Shown: positions 1 through 8,378, numbered from the stretch's first letter. The stretch: 10,563 bases of DNA from Acidobacteriota bacterium (GCA_013817065.1 JACDDJ010000096.1:1-10563), one strand, 5' to 3'. Translations and numbers: made by a program. Notes: a model not told the origin generated them from the letters alone.

Positions 1-525
1 GTTGACCAGGCAGCCCTTGTGCTGGTGGATGTATTCGATCGGATCCTCGATCGTGAGGATGTGCTCGCGTCGTTCCGTATTGATCTTGTCGATGATGGCC
101 GCGAGCGTGGTCGACTTGCCGCTTCCGGTCGGACCGGTGACCAGGACCAGGCCGCGCGGCCGCTCCGACAGCGTTGCGAGCACCGGCGGCAAGCCGAGAT
201 CCGCGAAGCTCCGGATCGTCTCGGGGATCAGGCGGTAGACGGCCGCCACCGCTCCGCGCTGGTTGAAGACGTTGCAGCGAAAACGCGCGACGCGGCGGAT
301 GCCAAACGAGAAGTCGAGCTCGAGGGTCTCCTCGAAGCGCTTCTTCTGGGCGTCGGTGAGGACACTGTAGGCGAGCGCCTTGGTCTCGGCCGGGCCGAGC
401 ACCGGCAGGTCGAGTGTCTGCAGCTTGCCGTGCACGCGCACGAGCGGCGGCGAGTTGGTGGTCAGGTGCAGGTCGGAGCCACTCAGGCTGACCAGCGCGT
501 TGAGCAGTTCGGGTAGTGAGGCCAT
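1..525 (-). CDS. pilT: Type IV pilus retraction ATPase PilT, N-terminal 175 codons (partial, 3' end outside window)
   Basis: PilT is the cytoplasmic hexameric ATPase that drives depolymerisation of the type IV pilus, powering twitching motility and DNA uptake. Reading the minus strand from the ATG at 525 gives an open frame of exactly 175 codons to the window edge, starting MASLPELLNALVSLSGSDLH. The SDLHL segment (residues 17-21) and the following PAS-like N-terminal domain are typical of the PilT/GspE superfamily. The Walker A motif GPTGSGKST lies at 131-139 and the Asp box IEDPIEY at 159-165, followed by IHQHKG, a PilT-type sequence. The Walker B and His boxes should lie beyond the edge. 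It starts 2 nt after the pilB stop, so it is probably translationally coupled to pilB and transcribed from the promoter upstream of pilB. A PilU-type paralogue cannot be excluded without the C-terminus, but PilT is the better reading. Confidence 0.93.
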   Translation of the reverse strand, partial: MASLPELLNALVSLSGSDLHLTTNSPPLVRVHGKLQTLDLPVLGPAETKALAYSVLTDAQKKRFEETLELDFSFGIRRVARFRCNVFNQRGAVAAVYRLIPETIRSFADLGLPPVLATLSERPRGLVLVTGPTGSGKSTTLAAIIDKINTERREHILTIEDPIEYIHQHKGCLVN

Positions 526-527
526 GA

Positions 528-2297
528 TTACTTGACTGTCTCTCGTGCGACTTCTTCGATGGTGGTGACGCCTTCGATCACCTTGTGCAAGCCGCTGCGG
601 CGGAGCGTGATCATGCCTTCATCCACCGCCTTGCGGCGCAGTTCGAGCCCCGATGCACCGACCAGAATCAGCTCGCGCAGCTCTTCGCCGATCTCCATGA
701 CTTCGTACAACCCGACCCGGCCCTTGTAGCCGGTGCTGTTGCACTTGTCGCAGCCGGCGCCCTTTTGGGGCATCACCTTCCTGGCCTCGTCGGGCGTGAA
801 GCCGGCCTCGACGAGCGCCTGCGGCGCGTGCGGATTGTCGCTCTTACAGTGCGTGCAGATGCGGCGCACGAGGCGCTGGGCGCAGATCAAATTGACCGAG
901 CTCGCGACCAGGAACGGCTCGATGCCCATGTTCATGAGGCGGTTGATCGTGCTCGGCGCGTCGTTGGTGTGCAACGTCGAGAGCACGAGGTGGCCCGTGA
1001 GCGCGGCCTTGACCGCGATTTCCGCGGTCTCGAAGTCGCGGATTTCGCCGACCAGGATGATGTTCGGATCCTGGCGGAGGAACGAGCGCAGCGCGGCGGC
1101 GAAGGTCAGGCCGATGTTCTCGCGGACCTGAACCTGGTTGACCCCGACCAGATTGAACTCGACCGGATCCTCCGCCGTCATGATGTTGGTTTCGGAGGTG
1201 TTGATCTTCGAGATCGACGAGTAAAGCGTGTTGGTCTTGCCGCTGCCGGTCGGCCCCGTGACGAGCACCATGCCCCACGGCTTGGCGATGGCGGCTTCCA
1301 GCTTGGCCAGCGACCCGGCCTCGAAGCCGAGCTTCGTCATGTCGAGCATCAACTTGTCCTTGTCGAGGAGACGAAGGACGATCTTCTCGCCGAAGAGCGT
1401 CGGCAGACACGACACGCGGAAGTCGATTTCTTTGGTGGCACCGCTGTCACCGAATCGGATCTTGATGCGGCCGTCCTGCGGCAGACGCTTTTCGGCGATG
1501 TCGAGCTTCGCCATGATCTTCATACGGGACGTGATCGCGTCGCGGAATTTCATCGGCGGCGCCATCACGTTGTAGAGGATCCCGTCGATGCGGAAGCGGA
1601 CGCGGAACTCCTTCTCGTACGGTTCGATGTGAATGTCGCTGGCGCCCTTCTGGATTGCCGACATCAGCATCAGGTTGACGAGCCGAATGACCGGTGCTTC
1701 CCCGCCTTGCCGCTCGAGTGATGCGACGTCGATCTGTTCGAGGTCTTCGAGAACCTCAACGTCATCGTCCAGGATTGCGGAGTCGGCCAGTTCCCTCGTG
1801 ACCATCTCGAGCGAGGCGACGCTCGCCGTGGGGTCACCGGTATTTCCACCGTCCCGAGGCTGCCGCGGCACGGCAGCGGCGTAATACCGCTGGATCGCCT
1901 CCGCGACGCCAATCTCCGAGGCGACGACCGGTTCGACGTTGTAGCCCGTCATGAACTTGATGTCGTCCATGGCGAACACGTTGGTTGGATCGGTCATCGC
2001 GATCGTTAACGTCGCGCCAGAGCGGCTCAACGGAACGATTTGATACTTGTGCGCGGTCTCAGAGGGGATCAGTTTGATGATGCTGGGGTCGATCTCGAAT
2101 TGCGACAGGTTGATCGAGGCGACGCCGTACTGCTTGCTGAGGAGCGCCGTGATCTCCTCGTCCTTGACGAATCCCAACTTGACGAGATTCATCCCGAGTT
2201 TCCCGCCATTGGCCTTCTGATAGCTCAACGCCTCCTGCAACTGGGCAGGCGTAATGCGCTTTTCTTTGAGTACAAGCTCGCCAATGCGAACGGCCAT
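528..2297 (-). CDS. pilB: Type IV pilus assembly ATPase PilB
   Basis: PilB is the cytoplasmic hexameric motor that powers pilin polymerisation. The 589-residue protein has the full GspE/PilB architecture. An MshEN-type N-terminal domain spans about 1-140 (MAVRIGELVLKEKRITPAQL at the start) and is a potential cyclic-di-GMP-binding module in this family. An acidic linker covers about 150-195. The N2 domain contains GASDIHIEP (218-226). The motor domain has Walker A GPTGSGKT at 348-355, the Asp box EDPVEF at 376-381, Walker B ILVGEIRD at 414-421 and the His box GHLVLSTLHTND at 435-446. The tetracysteine zinc site of PilB is present as C481/C484 and C516/C519. Length is within the usual 560-600 residues. 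The start at 2297 is supported by the conserved N-terminus, although no strong Shine-Dalgarno precedes it. The stop is 2 nt from the pilT start. Retention of the Cys pairs and adjacency to pilT favour PilB over the type II secretion ATPase GspE. Confidence 0.96.
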   Translation of the reverse strand: MAVRIGELVLKEKRITPAQLQEALSYQKANGGKLGMNLVKLGFVKDEEITALLSKQYGVASINLSQFEIDPSIIKLIPSETAHKYQIVPLSRSGATLTIAMTDPTNVFAMDDIKFMTGYNVEPVVASEIGVAEAIQRYYAAAVPRQPRDGGNTGDPTASVASLEMVTRELADSAILDDDVEVLEDLEQIDVASLERQGGEAPVIRLVNLMLMSAIQKGASDIHIEPYEKEFRVRFRIDGILYNVMAPPMKFRDAITSRMKIMAKLDIAEKRLPQDGRIKIRFGDSGATKEIDFRVSCLPTLFGEKIVLRLLDKDKLMLDMTKLGFEAGSLAKLEAAIAKPWGMVLVTGPTGSGKTNTLYSSISKINTSETNIMTAEDPVEFNLVGVNQVQVRENIGLTFAAALRSFLRQDPNIILVGEIRDFETAEIAVKAALTGHLVLSTLHTNDAPSTINRLMNMGIEPFLVASSVNLICAQRLVRRICTHCKSDNPHAPQALVEAGFTPDEARKVMPQKGAGCDKCNSTGYKGRVGLYEVMEIGEELRELILVGASGLELRRKAVDEGMITLRRSGLHKVIEGVTTIEEVARETVK

Positions 2298-2371
2298 GGT
2301 TCAGACTCGTGGAGGACCGGGACACACGGGTGCCCTCGGATCGAGATAAGTTGGCGCTGGGGGAGACGTGA

Positions 2372-2399
2372 ATTGTAGCCTTCTGACAAATTCTGTCAA
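2372..2399 (-). promoter_or_regulatory. Sigma70-type promoter for pilB-pilT
   Basis: On the minus strand a perfect -35 hexamer TTGACA (complement of 2394-2399) is followed after 16 bp by TACAAT (complement of 2372-2377), which matches TATAAT in five of six positions. Transcription would start near 2365, giving a leader of about 68 nt before the pilB ATG at 2297. The -35 lies only about 11 bp beyond the stop codon of the outer-membrane protein gene, and no Rho-independent terminator is visible between them, so read-through from that gene into pilB is also possible. The assignment rests on sequence match and position only. Confidence 0.75.
2384..2398. promoter_or_regulatory. Inverted repeat overlapping the pilB -35 element (possible operator)
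   Basis: TGACA (2384-2388), AATTC (2389-2393) and TGTCA (2394-2398) form a perfect 5-bp-arm palindrome with a 5-bp spacer. It covers the -35 box and the upstream part of the spacer of the pilBT promoter, a position where a dimeric regulator could compete with RNA polymerase. The arms are short, so chance is a real alternative; no regulator gene is nearby. Confidence 0.35.
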
Positions 2400-2410
2400 G
2401 TTTGTTTTTC

Positions 2411-3457
2411 TCAATACACGAACCGGGCGGCCACACTCCACCGCCTGCCGGTTCTTTCCTTACCCGCGGTGAAGTGGCCGTCGATGAAAACAGCCGCTTT
2501 GGCCGCATAGCTGCCGCCGATGCTGTAGGCAGCTCCACGCTCGTCCTCTACCCTGGGCACCCCGGGGGTATCGACCGTGTTGAAGCTGATGCCTGATCGC
2601 ACATAGGCGCGCGGGATGATCCGCCCCTCCACACCAAACGCGATGTCGCGCCGTTCCCCGAACGCGTCCCGCGAGCGCAACAAATCGAAGTCCGCTGCTG
2701 CCAGCCAATTCGGATGGAACGCGTACGACATCCCCGCCCTGGCCTGCCGCTCGAGCGTCAGCTCCTCGCCCGCCCCGGGCCGCTGGAACCCCGGTTCGAG
2801 GACGTTTCGCAGGGTCAATCCCACCTTCAAACCCCCGCCTGACGCCATCAGACCGATGTCCAGGTCGAAGGCTGTCCCGGAGTCCCCGAACACCTCGTCG
2901 CCGTCGCTGTCGAGCGCCTCTTCCACCGTCGCCACATCGACAAGCGTTGAACCCGCCCTTCCCCGCACCGCTTTCAGCGTCGTTCCAACAGCAACGCCCT
3001 GGATCAGCGATTGGACCAGGGTGAGCCCGGTGTGCTGGGTGACCAACGAGTCGACCCGCACCGGTGCTACTGCGGATAGGTTTCGGCTGGAAGCGACCTC
3101 ATCAACAGGAAGGAGGAGTATGGAGGGAACAATAGAGCGCGCTGCGAGCCGGTAGTAGCCGAGGCCAAGGGCGGGCATCGACAGGCCGATGAAGGTGCCC
3201 TTCGATCTTCCGCCACGCGTCCCTTCGTGAGTCGACTCCCCCACGGCATGGTCAAGGGCAAGGCTGAAGTAAGACCCGGCCGCCAGACCGGCGGGATTCC
3301 AGTAGATGGCGGTGGCATCATCGGCGACGCCCACGAACGCGCCGCCCATCCCTTGGGCCCGGGTACCAACGGACGTGAAGCCTTGCGCCTGGGTGACGGC
3401 AGGCAAAAGCCCTAGAACAGAGCTAAATGTCAATAGAATCCGTGTGATTTTGTCCAT
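2411..3457 (-). CDS. FadL/PorV-like outer-membrane beta-barrel protein
   Basis: A 348-residue predicted outer-membrane protein of unknown substrate. A Sec signal peptide is visible: K3 and R6, a hydrophobic core at about 7-21, and a likely cleavage after TQA (residue 24). The mature N-terminus holds a block at 31-59, GTRAQGMGGAFVGVADDATA followed by IYWNPAGLA, characteristic of the FadL/OmpP1 and PorV/PorQ (TraF_2-like) barrel families. The rest alternates polar and hydrophobic residues with many glycines. The last residues are ARFVY, an aromatic C-terminus of the kind recognised by the BAM machinery. It lies upstream of pilB on the same strand but pilB has its own promoter, so a functional tie to the pilus is only suggested. 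Alternatives are a hydrophobic-compound channel or a type IX-secretion-like PorV protein; no other type IX gene is present, so the latter is weak. The start at 3457 is fixed by the signal peptide; no strong Shine-Dalgarno is visible. Confidence 0.8.
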   Translation of the reverse strand: MDKITRILLTFSSVLGLLPAVTQAQGFTSVGTRAQGMGGAFVGVADDATAIYWNPAGLAAGSYFSLALDHAVGESTHEGTRGGRSKGTFIGLSMPALGLGYYRLAARSIVPSILLLPVDEVASSRNLSAVAPVRVDSLVTQHTGLTLVQSLIQGVAVGTTLKAVRGRAGSTLVDVATVEEALDSDGDEVFGDSGTAFDLDIGLMASGGGLKVGLTLRNVLEPGFQRPGAGEELTLERQARAGMSYAFHPNWLAAADFDLLRSRDAFGERRDIAFGVEGRIIPRAYVRSGISFNTVDTPGVPRVEDERGAAYSIGGSYAAKAAVFIDGHFTAGKERTGRRWSVAARFVY

Positions 3458-3570
3458 AGCAGTGAGCTTAGCTGGAAACTTCTGGTCGAAAACGGACGTA
3501 TTTAGAGGTGCGGTACAATCGTTCGTCCCACGGGCCGTGCCGCCCCGTCTGGAGCATCAATTCCTGACAA
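3458..3570. promoter_or_regulatory. Divergent intergenic region between the outer-membrane protein gene and the YIP1-adaptor-permease operon
   Basis: These 113 bp separate two genes transcribed away from each other and should carry promoters for both. On the plus strand a TACAAT at 3514-3519 is a plausible -10 for the YIP1 gene (start about 45 nt downstream of the inferred transcription start), but no good TTGACA-like box lies 16-18 bp upstream. On the minus strand no convincing pair of hexamers was found. A GGAG at 3551-3554 is the only Shine-Dalgarno-like stretch before the ATG at 3571 and is unusually distant (16 nt). Confidence 0.45.
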
Positions 3571-4299
3571 ATGAATATGACCATTAGCGCTGCCCAGAGC
3601 GGAACCTCGCCTGCCCCGATGAACGTGTTCGCACGCTTTATCGGCATTCTGACCGCGCCGCGTGCGACCTATGAGAGTGTGGTCGCGCACCCCAAGTGGC
3701 TCGGAATGTACCTGTTGACCGCGATGCTCATCGCGTTCGGCGCTGCTCTCCCCATGACGACGGATGCAGGGAAGCAGGCGGCGGTGGACCAGCAGGTCTC
3801 GGCGATCGAAGGCTTCGGGATGGAGGTATCGGACGAACGGTACGCGGCGATGCATAGGGGCACCGCAATCCTGCCCTACACCACCGGCGTCTCGGTCCTC
3901 GTCGGGATGGTTCTCGTATTCGTGGTGATGTCCGGGATCCTGTTTGCCATTTTTAACGCCGCGATGGGTGGTGAAGCCCGATACAAACAGGTACTCACCG
4001 TCCTGGTTCACAGCAGCGTCATCTCGGCCGTTGGGGCGGCGTTTGCCGGCCCTCTGAACTATTTCAGAGGTTCAGTGCAAAGCCCCGCCACCCTCGGCGC
4101 GCTCCTGCCGATGCTGGACGATAGATCCTTCATCGGCAAACTCGCCGGCATGGTCGACCTTTTCACGATCTGGGGACTGATCGTGCTGGCGATCGGGCTC
4201 GCGGTGCTCTATCGCCGCAAGACCCAGCCGATCGCCGTCACCTTCCTCGCCATTTACGCGGTGATTGCCGTGTGCATCGCGTACTTCACGAGCAACTGA
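3571..4299 (+). CDS. YIP1-family integral membrane protein
   Basis: A 242-residue inner-membrane protein with about five hydrophobic segments (roughly 43-62, 105-131, 139-163, 193-215 and 221-239). The N-terminal part FARFIGILTAPRATYESVVAH (around 20-40) and the segment GGEARYKQVLTVLVHSS (133-149) are typical of bacterial YIP1-domain (PF04893-like) proteins. The molecular role of bacterial YIP1 proteins is not established. It is the first gene of the plus-strand run, 31 nt ahead of the adaptor gene, and is probably co-transcribed with the adaptor and two permeases, which suggests a part in the same export process or its assembly. The start at 3571 has only a weak, distant Shine-Dalgarno; the next ATG at 3577 is an equally possible start and would remove two residues. 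Confidence 0.8.
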   Translation: MNMTISAAQSGTSPAPMNVFARFIGILTAPRATYESVVAHPKWLGMYLLTAMLIAFGAALPMTTDAGKQAAVDQQVSAIEGFGMEVSDERYAAMHRGTAILPYTTGVSVLVGMVLVFVVMSGILFAIFNAAMGGEARYKQVLTVLVHSSVISAVGAAFAGPLNYFRGSVQSPATLGALLPMLDDRSFIGKLAGMVDLFTIWGLIVLAIGLAVLYRRKTQPIAVTFLAIYAVIAVCIAYFTSN

Positions 4300-4330
4300 C
4301 GTCTTCTTCGGATACGGGACAGAAGCATTC

Positions 4331-5602
4331 ATGACGCGTAAAAAGAAAATCCTGATCGGCACCGGTGTGGTGGTGCTGCTCGCCGCCATCGGTGTTGTGA
4401 ATCTCGAGTCGATCGTCTCGGCATCCGGCAAGATCCAGCCGAAGACACTGGTGAACATCAGCGCTGACACGATGGGCAAGGTAACCAGCCTGGCGGTCAA
4501 CGAAGGCGATCGCGTCACCAGGGGCCAGTTCCTGCTGGAGATCGATCCCCGTAACCTGCGCTCGCGGGTCGAGAGCGGTGAGGCCGGGCTGCAGGCGTCG
4601 GCGTCGCAGCTGCAACAGATGCGCCTGGCGATCGAAAGCACAAAGGTGGCGCTCACGGCAGCCGAGGACAACTACAACCGGCAGGCGAATCTCGCAAAGG
4701 CCGGCCTGACGCCGCGCGAGGTGCTCGAGCGCGCCGAGAACGACCTGAAATCGCAGCAGGCGAACCTGCGCTCACAGGAACAAAACCTCAAGACGCAGGA
4801 GCTCAAAATTGTGCAGGAACGCGCGACGCTGTCCAGCGCGAAGTACGACCTCAGCCGGGTCCGGATCGAATCGCCGATCAATGGCATCGTCACGCGCCGC
4901 AACATCGAAGAGGGTGAAACGGCAGTGACCGGCACCATGAATAACCCCGGCACCGTCCTGCTCGTCGTTGCGGACATGTCGGTGATCGAGGCGGAAGTCG
5001 AAGTCGACGAGACTGATATCCCGACCGTGAGTCTTGGCCAGACGGCCAAGGTCACGATCGATGCGATCCCGGGGAAGACCTTCACCGCGAAAGTCACCGA
5101 GATTGGTAACAGCCCGATTCAGGCCGCGGGCCAGGCGGCACAAGCCACCAACTTCAAAGTGGTGCTGACGCTCGACGGTGAGATCCCGGAGGTCCGGCCC
5201 GGTTTCACGTGCACCGCCGAGATCACAACCGCGATCCGGAAGGACACCTCCGCTGTTCCGATCCAGGCAACAACCGTCCGTGAAGTGATCGTCGATGACA
5301 AGGGTGCGATCGTGCGCGAACCGATCGTTCCGGGCGCGCCACGGCGCCCGGTTGCCGCAGCCGCATCGGAGCTCCAACCGGGCCAGTCGCGCAAGGAGCT
5401 CGAAGGCGTCTTTCTCGTGCGCGACGGCAAGGTCATGTTCGAGCCGGTCAAGACCGGCATCGCGGGGGACAAATACTTCGAGGTGCTCTCCGGACTCAAG
5501 GACGGCGATGTGGTCGTCACCGGCCCCTTCAGCTCGGTTCGAGAGTTACGCGACGGCGCTCTGGTGAAGGCCGAGCCGGCGCCGGGCGGATCCTCCAGAT
5601 AG
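4331..5602 (+). CDS. Periplasmic adaptor (membrane fusion) protein of a MacAB/HlyD-type efflux system
   Basis: A 423-residue adaptor expected to be anchored in the inner membrane and to bridge ABC permeases to an outer-membrane channel. Order of parts: basic start MTRKKK and a single membrane anchor at about 7-24; first half of the lipoyl domain at about 33-73 (VNEGDRVTRGQFLLEIDP at 56-73); a long alpha-helical hairpin at about 80-175 rich in Q, A, L and E; second lipoyl half with SPINGIVTRRNIEEGETAVTG (181-201); beta-barrel at about 215-300; membrane-proximal domain to the end. A Pro/Ala-rich insertion lies at about 327-358. At the hairpin tip the family's R-x3-L-x6-S channel-docking motif appears as R117 and L121 but with Pro at 128, Thr being one residue earlier. 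A longer frame from 4265 exists, but it overlaps the YIP1 gene by 35 nt and puts a polar stretch before the anchor, so 4331 is preferred. The permease gene follows 15 nt downstream. Confidence 0.92.
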   Translation: MTRKKKILIGTGVVVLLAAIGVVNLESIVSASGKIQPKTLVNISADTMGKVTSLAVNEGDRVTRGQFLLEIDPRNLRSRVESGEAGLQASASQLQQMRLAIESTKVALTAAEDNYNRQANLAKAGLTPREVLERAENDLKSQQANLRSQEQNLKTQELKIVQERATLSSAKYDLSRVRIESPINGIVTRRNIEEGETAVTGTMNNPGTVLLVVADMSVIEAEVEVDETDIPTVSLGQTAKVTIDAIPGKTFTAKVTEIGNSPIQAAGQAAQATNFKVVLTLDGEIPEVRPGFTCTAEITTAIRKDTSAVPIQATTVREVIVDDKGAIVREPIVPGAPRRPVAAAASELQPGQSRKELEGVFLVRDGKVMFEPVKTGIAGDKYFEVLSGLKDGDVVVTGPFSSVRELRDGALVKAEPAPGGSSR

Positions 5603-5617
5603 ACGGCGTCATCCGAC

Positions 5618-6841
<1,224 letters not shown>

Positions 6842-8110
6842 ATGGCCGGTATCCGCGCTGGTCTGCTCCGTGAAATCGTCGGCATGTCGGTCGACACGCT
6901 GCGCACCAACAAGATGCGCTCGGCGCTCACGGTGCTCGGGGTCGTCATCGGTATCACGTCCATCGTCGGGATGACGTCCCTGATTCGCGGTTTCGACGAG
7001 ACGCTTCGCGACTCGATCCGCGAGCTCGGACCCAACACCATCTACGTCCAGAAGATGGGCGCGCTCAGCTTCACGGCCGGCAAGACCTTTCAGGAGTTGA
7101 TCAAGCGGCCCAACCTCCTCCCCGCCGACGCGCGCGCGATCGCTGAATTGCCGTCGGTCGCGCTGGTAGACATGTGGCTTGGCGCCATGGGGGGCGCGGG
7201 TGGACGGGTCTACTACGGCAATCAGCGAACGAAGAACGTGGGCATCCTCGGCGTGACCGAGAATTTTGCTGCGGTGAGCTTCGTCGAGCTGGAGCACGGC
7301 CGCTTCATCGTCCCCGCCGAAGTGCAGAACCGCCGCCAGGTCGTGGTGCTCGGTCAGACGCCGTATCAGTCGCTCTTTCAGAACATCGATCCGATTGGCA
7401 AGAAGGTCCGCGTCGGCAATAACGAGTACACGGTCATCGGTATCCTCGGCAAGCGCCCGAACATGGGCGGCTTGAACAGCCGAGCGGACGACATCGTCGT
7501 CATCCCGTACACGACCCACGAGAAGTTCTACGGCAAGGTCGGCATCCGCAACCGCACGGCGATGATTGCCGTCGTGCCGCGCGATAATGTCACCCGCGAC
7601 GAGACGATGCGGGAAGTCGAAGAACTGATGCGCATCCGGCACAACGTGCGGCTCGATCAGCCGAACGACTTCGACCTGCTCACGCAGGACGCGATGATGA
7701 AGGTGTGGGACTCGTTCAGCCAGGCCGCGTTCCTCGCACTGGTCGTCATCTCGTCGATCGCATTGATGGTCGGCGGTATCGGCGTGATGGCGATCATGAT
7801 GATCTCGGTCACGGAACGCACGCGCGAGATTGGCGTCCGCAAGGCGCTCGGCGCGCGCCGGCGCGAGATCCTGTGGCAGTTCCTGATCGAAGCGGCGTTT
7901 CTGACGTCGTTCGGCGGCATCCTCGGGATCATTCTGGGCGCAGGCATCGGCCTCGCCATCCACTGGCTCTCGGGATTCCCGATCTCGCTGCCGTGGTGGT
8001 CCTTCGCCATCGGCGTCGGCTTCTCGGCCAGCGTCGGCATCTTCTTCGGCCTCTTCCCTGCCATCAAAGCCGCGCGGCTCGATCCGATCGAAGCGTTGCG
8101 GTTCGAGTAG
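6842..8110 (+). CDS. MacB-type ABC transporter permease (second of a tandem pair)
   Basis: A 422-residue paralogue of the preceding permease with the same layout: helix 1 at about 28-50, a periplasmic MacB_PCD-type domain at about 51-290, and helices at about 294-322, 350-378 and 384-408. It shares the coupling segment TERTREIGVRKALGARRREI (324-343) and the ending LFPAIKAARLDPIEALRFE (404-422). No ATP-binding motifs are present. Its ATG directly follows the stop of the first permease (TAAATG), with no room for its own spacer, which points to translational coupling by ribosome re-initiation. The periplasmic domains of the two permeases differ clearly by eye while the membrane parts are close, which fits an old tandem duplication with divergence of the substrate- or adaptor-facing part. 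Its TAG stop lies within a heptamer repeat unit. No ABC ATPase follows. Confidence 0.93.
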   Translation: MAGIRAGLLREIVGMSVDTLRTNKMRSALTVLGVVIGITSIVGMTSLIRGFDETLRDSIRELGPNTIYVQKMGALSFTAGKTFQELIKRPNLLPADARAIAELPSVALVDMWLGAMGGAGGRVYYGNQRTKNVGILGVTENFAAVSFVELEHGRFIVPAEVQNRRQVVVLGQTPYQSLFQNIDPIGKKVRVGNNEYTVIGILGKRPNMGGLNSRADDIVVIPYTTHEKFYGKVGIRNRTAMIAVVPRDNVTRDETMREVEELMRIRHNVRLDQPNDFDLLTQDAMMKVWDSFSQAAFLALVVISSIALMVGGIGVMAIMMISVTERTREIGVRKALGARRREILWQFLIEAAFLTSFGGILGIILGAGIGLAIHWLSGFPISLPWWSFAIGVGFSASVGIFFGLFPAIKAARLDPIEALRFE

Positions 8111-8124
8111 CTCTCAGCTTTCAG
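8109..8124 (-). repeat. GCTGANN heptamer repeat, minus orientation
   Basis: On the plus strand AGCTCTC and AGCTTTC are consecutive 7-bp units followed by AG. On the minus strand this reads as GCTGAAA-type and GCTGAGA-type heptamers. It starts inside the TAG stop codon of the second permease. The same heptamer family occurs in the opposite orientation at 8333-8360, at the other end of this intergenic region. Confidence 0.55.
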
Positions 8125-8182
8125 ACGCTCCGCGCGTTCGCCGGCAACCTCTCGCCTGCCAAGACGGTTCACCCGCATCGCC

Positions 8183-8212
8183 TTGGGGTCTGCCCGCGAA
8201 CTTGAGTATCAT
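8183..8212 (+). promoter_or_regulatory. Weak candidate promoter for the EF-G2-like gene
   Basis: TTGGGG (8183-8188) and TATCAT (8207-8212) are separated by 18 bp. The -10 matches TATAAT in five of six positions; the -35 matches only TTG. If used, it gives a leader of about 160 nt that includes the hairpin at 8260-8282 and the heptamer repeats. The remainder of the 8111-8378 intergenic region shows no protein-coding signal and no clear Rho-independent terminator for the permease operon. Confidence 0.3.
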
Positions 8213-8259
8213 CTGCTTCTCGCAAGGGATTTCGGGCTGATCCCCGCAGCGACCCACAA

Positions 8260-8282
8260 TCGGCTCTCGAGTGCGTAGCCGA
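8260..8282. repeat. Intergenic inverted repeat / hairpin
   Basis: TCGGCT (8260-8265) and AGCCGA (8277-8282) form a perfect 6-bp stem with an 11-nt loop. No T-run follows on either strand, so it is not a convincing Rho-independent terminator. It lies in the presumed leader of the EF-G2-like gene. A smaller 5-bp stem, GGGAT (8226-8230) with ATCCC (8240-8244), lies just upstream. Confidence 0.4.
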
Positions 8283-8332
8283 AAGCAAACGGATGCTGAC
8301 TGGTCTCATCGCCAAGCTCAGCAGAAGCCCGA

Positions 8333-8360
8333 ACTGATGGCTGACAGCTGATGGCTGGAC
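8333..8360 (+). repeat. GCTGANN heptamer tandem repeat, plus orientation
   Basis: Consecutive 7-bp units read aCTGATG, GCTGACA, GCTGATG and GCTGGAC. Seen another way, the 10-mer CTGATGGCTG (8334-8343) is repeated exactly at 8348-8357. The array ends 5 nt before the Shine-Dalgarno of the EF-G2-like gene. It is the inverted counterpart of the short array at 8109-8124. Confidence 0.7.
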
Positions 8361-8365
8361 GGCCC

Positions 8366-8372
8366 GGAGGGG
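8366..8372 (+). promoter_or_regulatory. Strong Shine-Dalgarno of the EF-G2-like gene
   Basis: GGAGGGG, containing the full GGAGG anti-16S match, ends 6 nt before the ATG at 8379. It fixes the start codon and is the only strong ribosome binding site in this window, suggesting efficient independent translation. Confidence 0.85.
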
Positions 8373-8378
8373 ACCCGT

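Noticed and set aside
585..1721. 378-codon open frame on the plus strand within pilB
   Set aside because: The opposite strand encodes every PilB motif in order; this frame is an R/D/A/L-rich shadow without any domain.
3481..3519. Full sigma70 promoter for the YIP1 operon
   Set aside because: TACAAT at 3514-3519 is a good -10, but no acceptable -35 lies 16-18 bp upstream, so it is recorded only as a candidate within the divergent region.
4265..4330. Upstream start that would add 22 residues to the adaptor
   Set aside because: It overlaps the YIP1 gene and puts a polar, non-conserved stretch before the membrane anchor; the start at 4331 gives a normal MTRKKK plus anchor.
8111..8160. Rho-independent terminator after the permease operon
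   Set aside because: No GC stem followed by a T-run is visible in this stretch.
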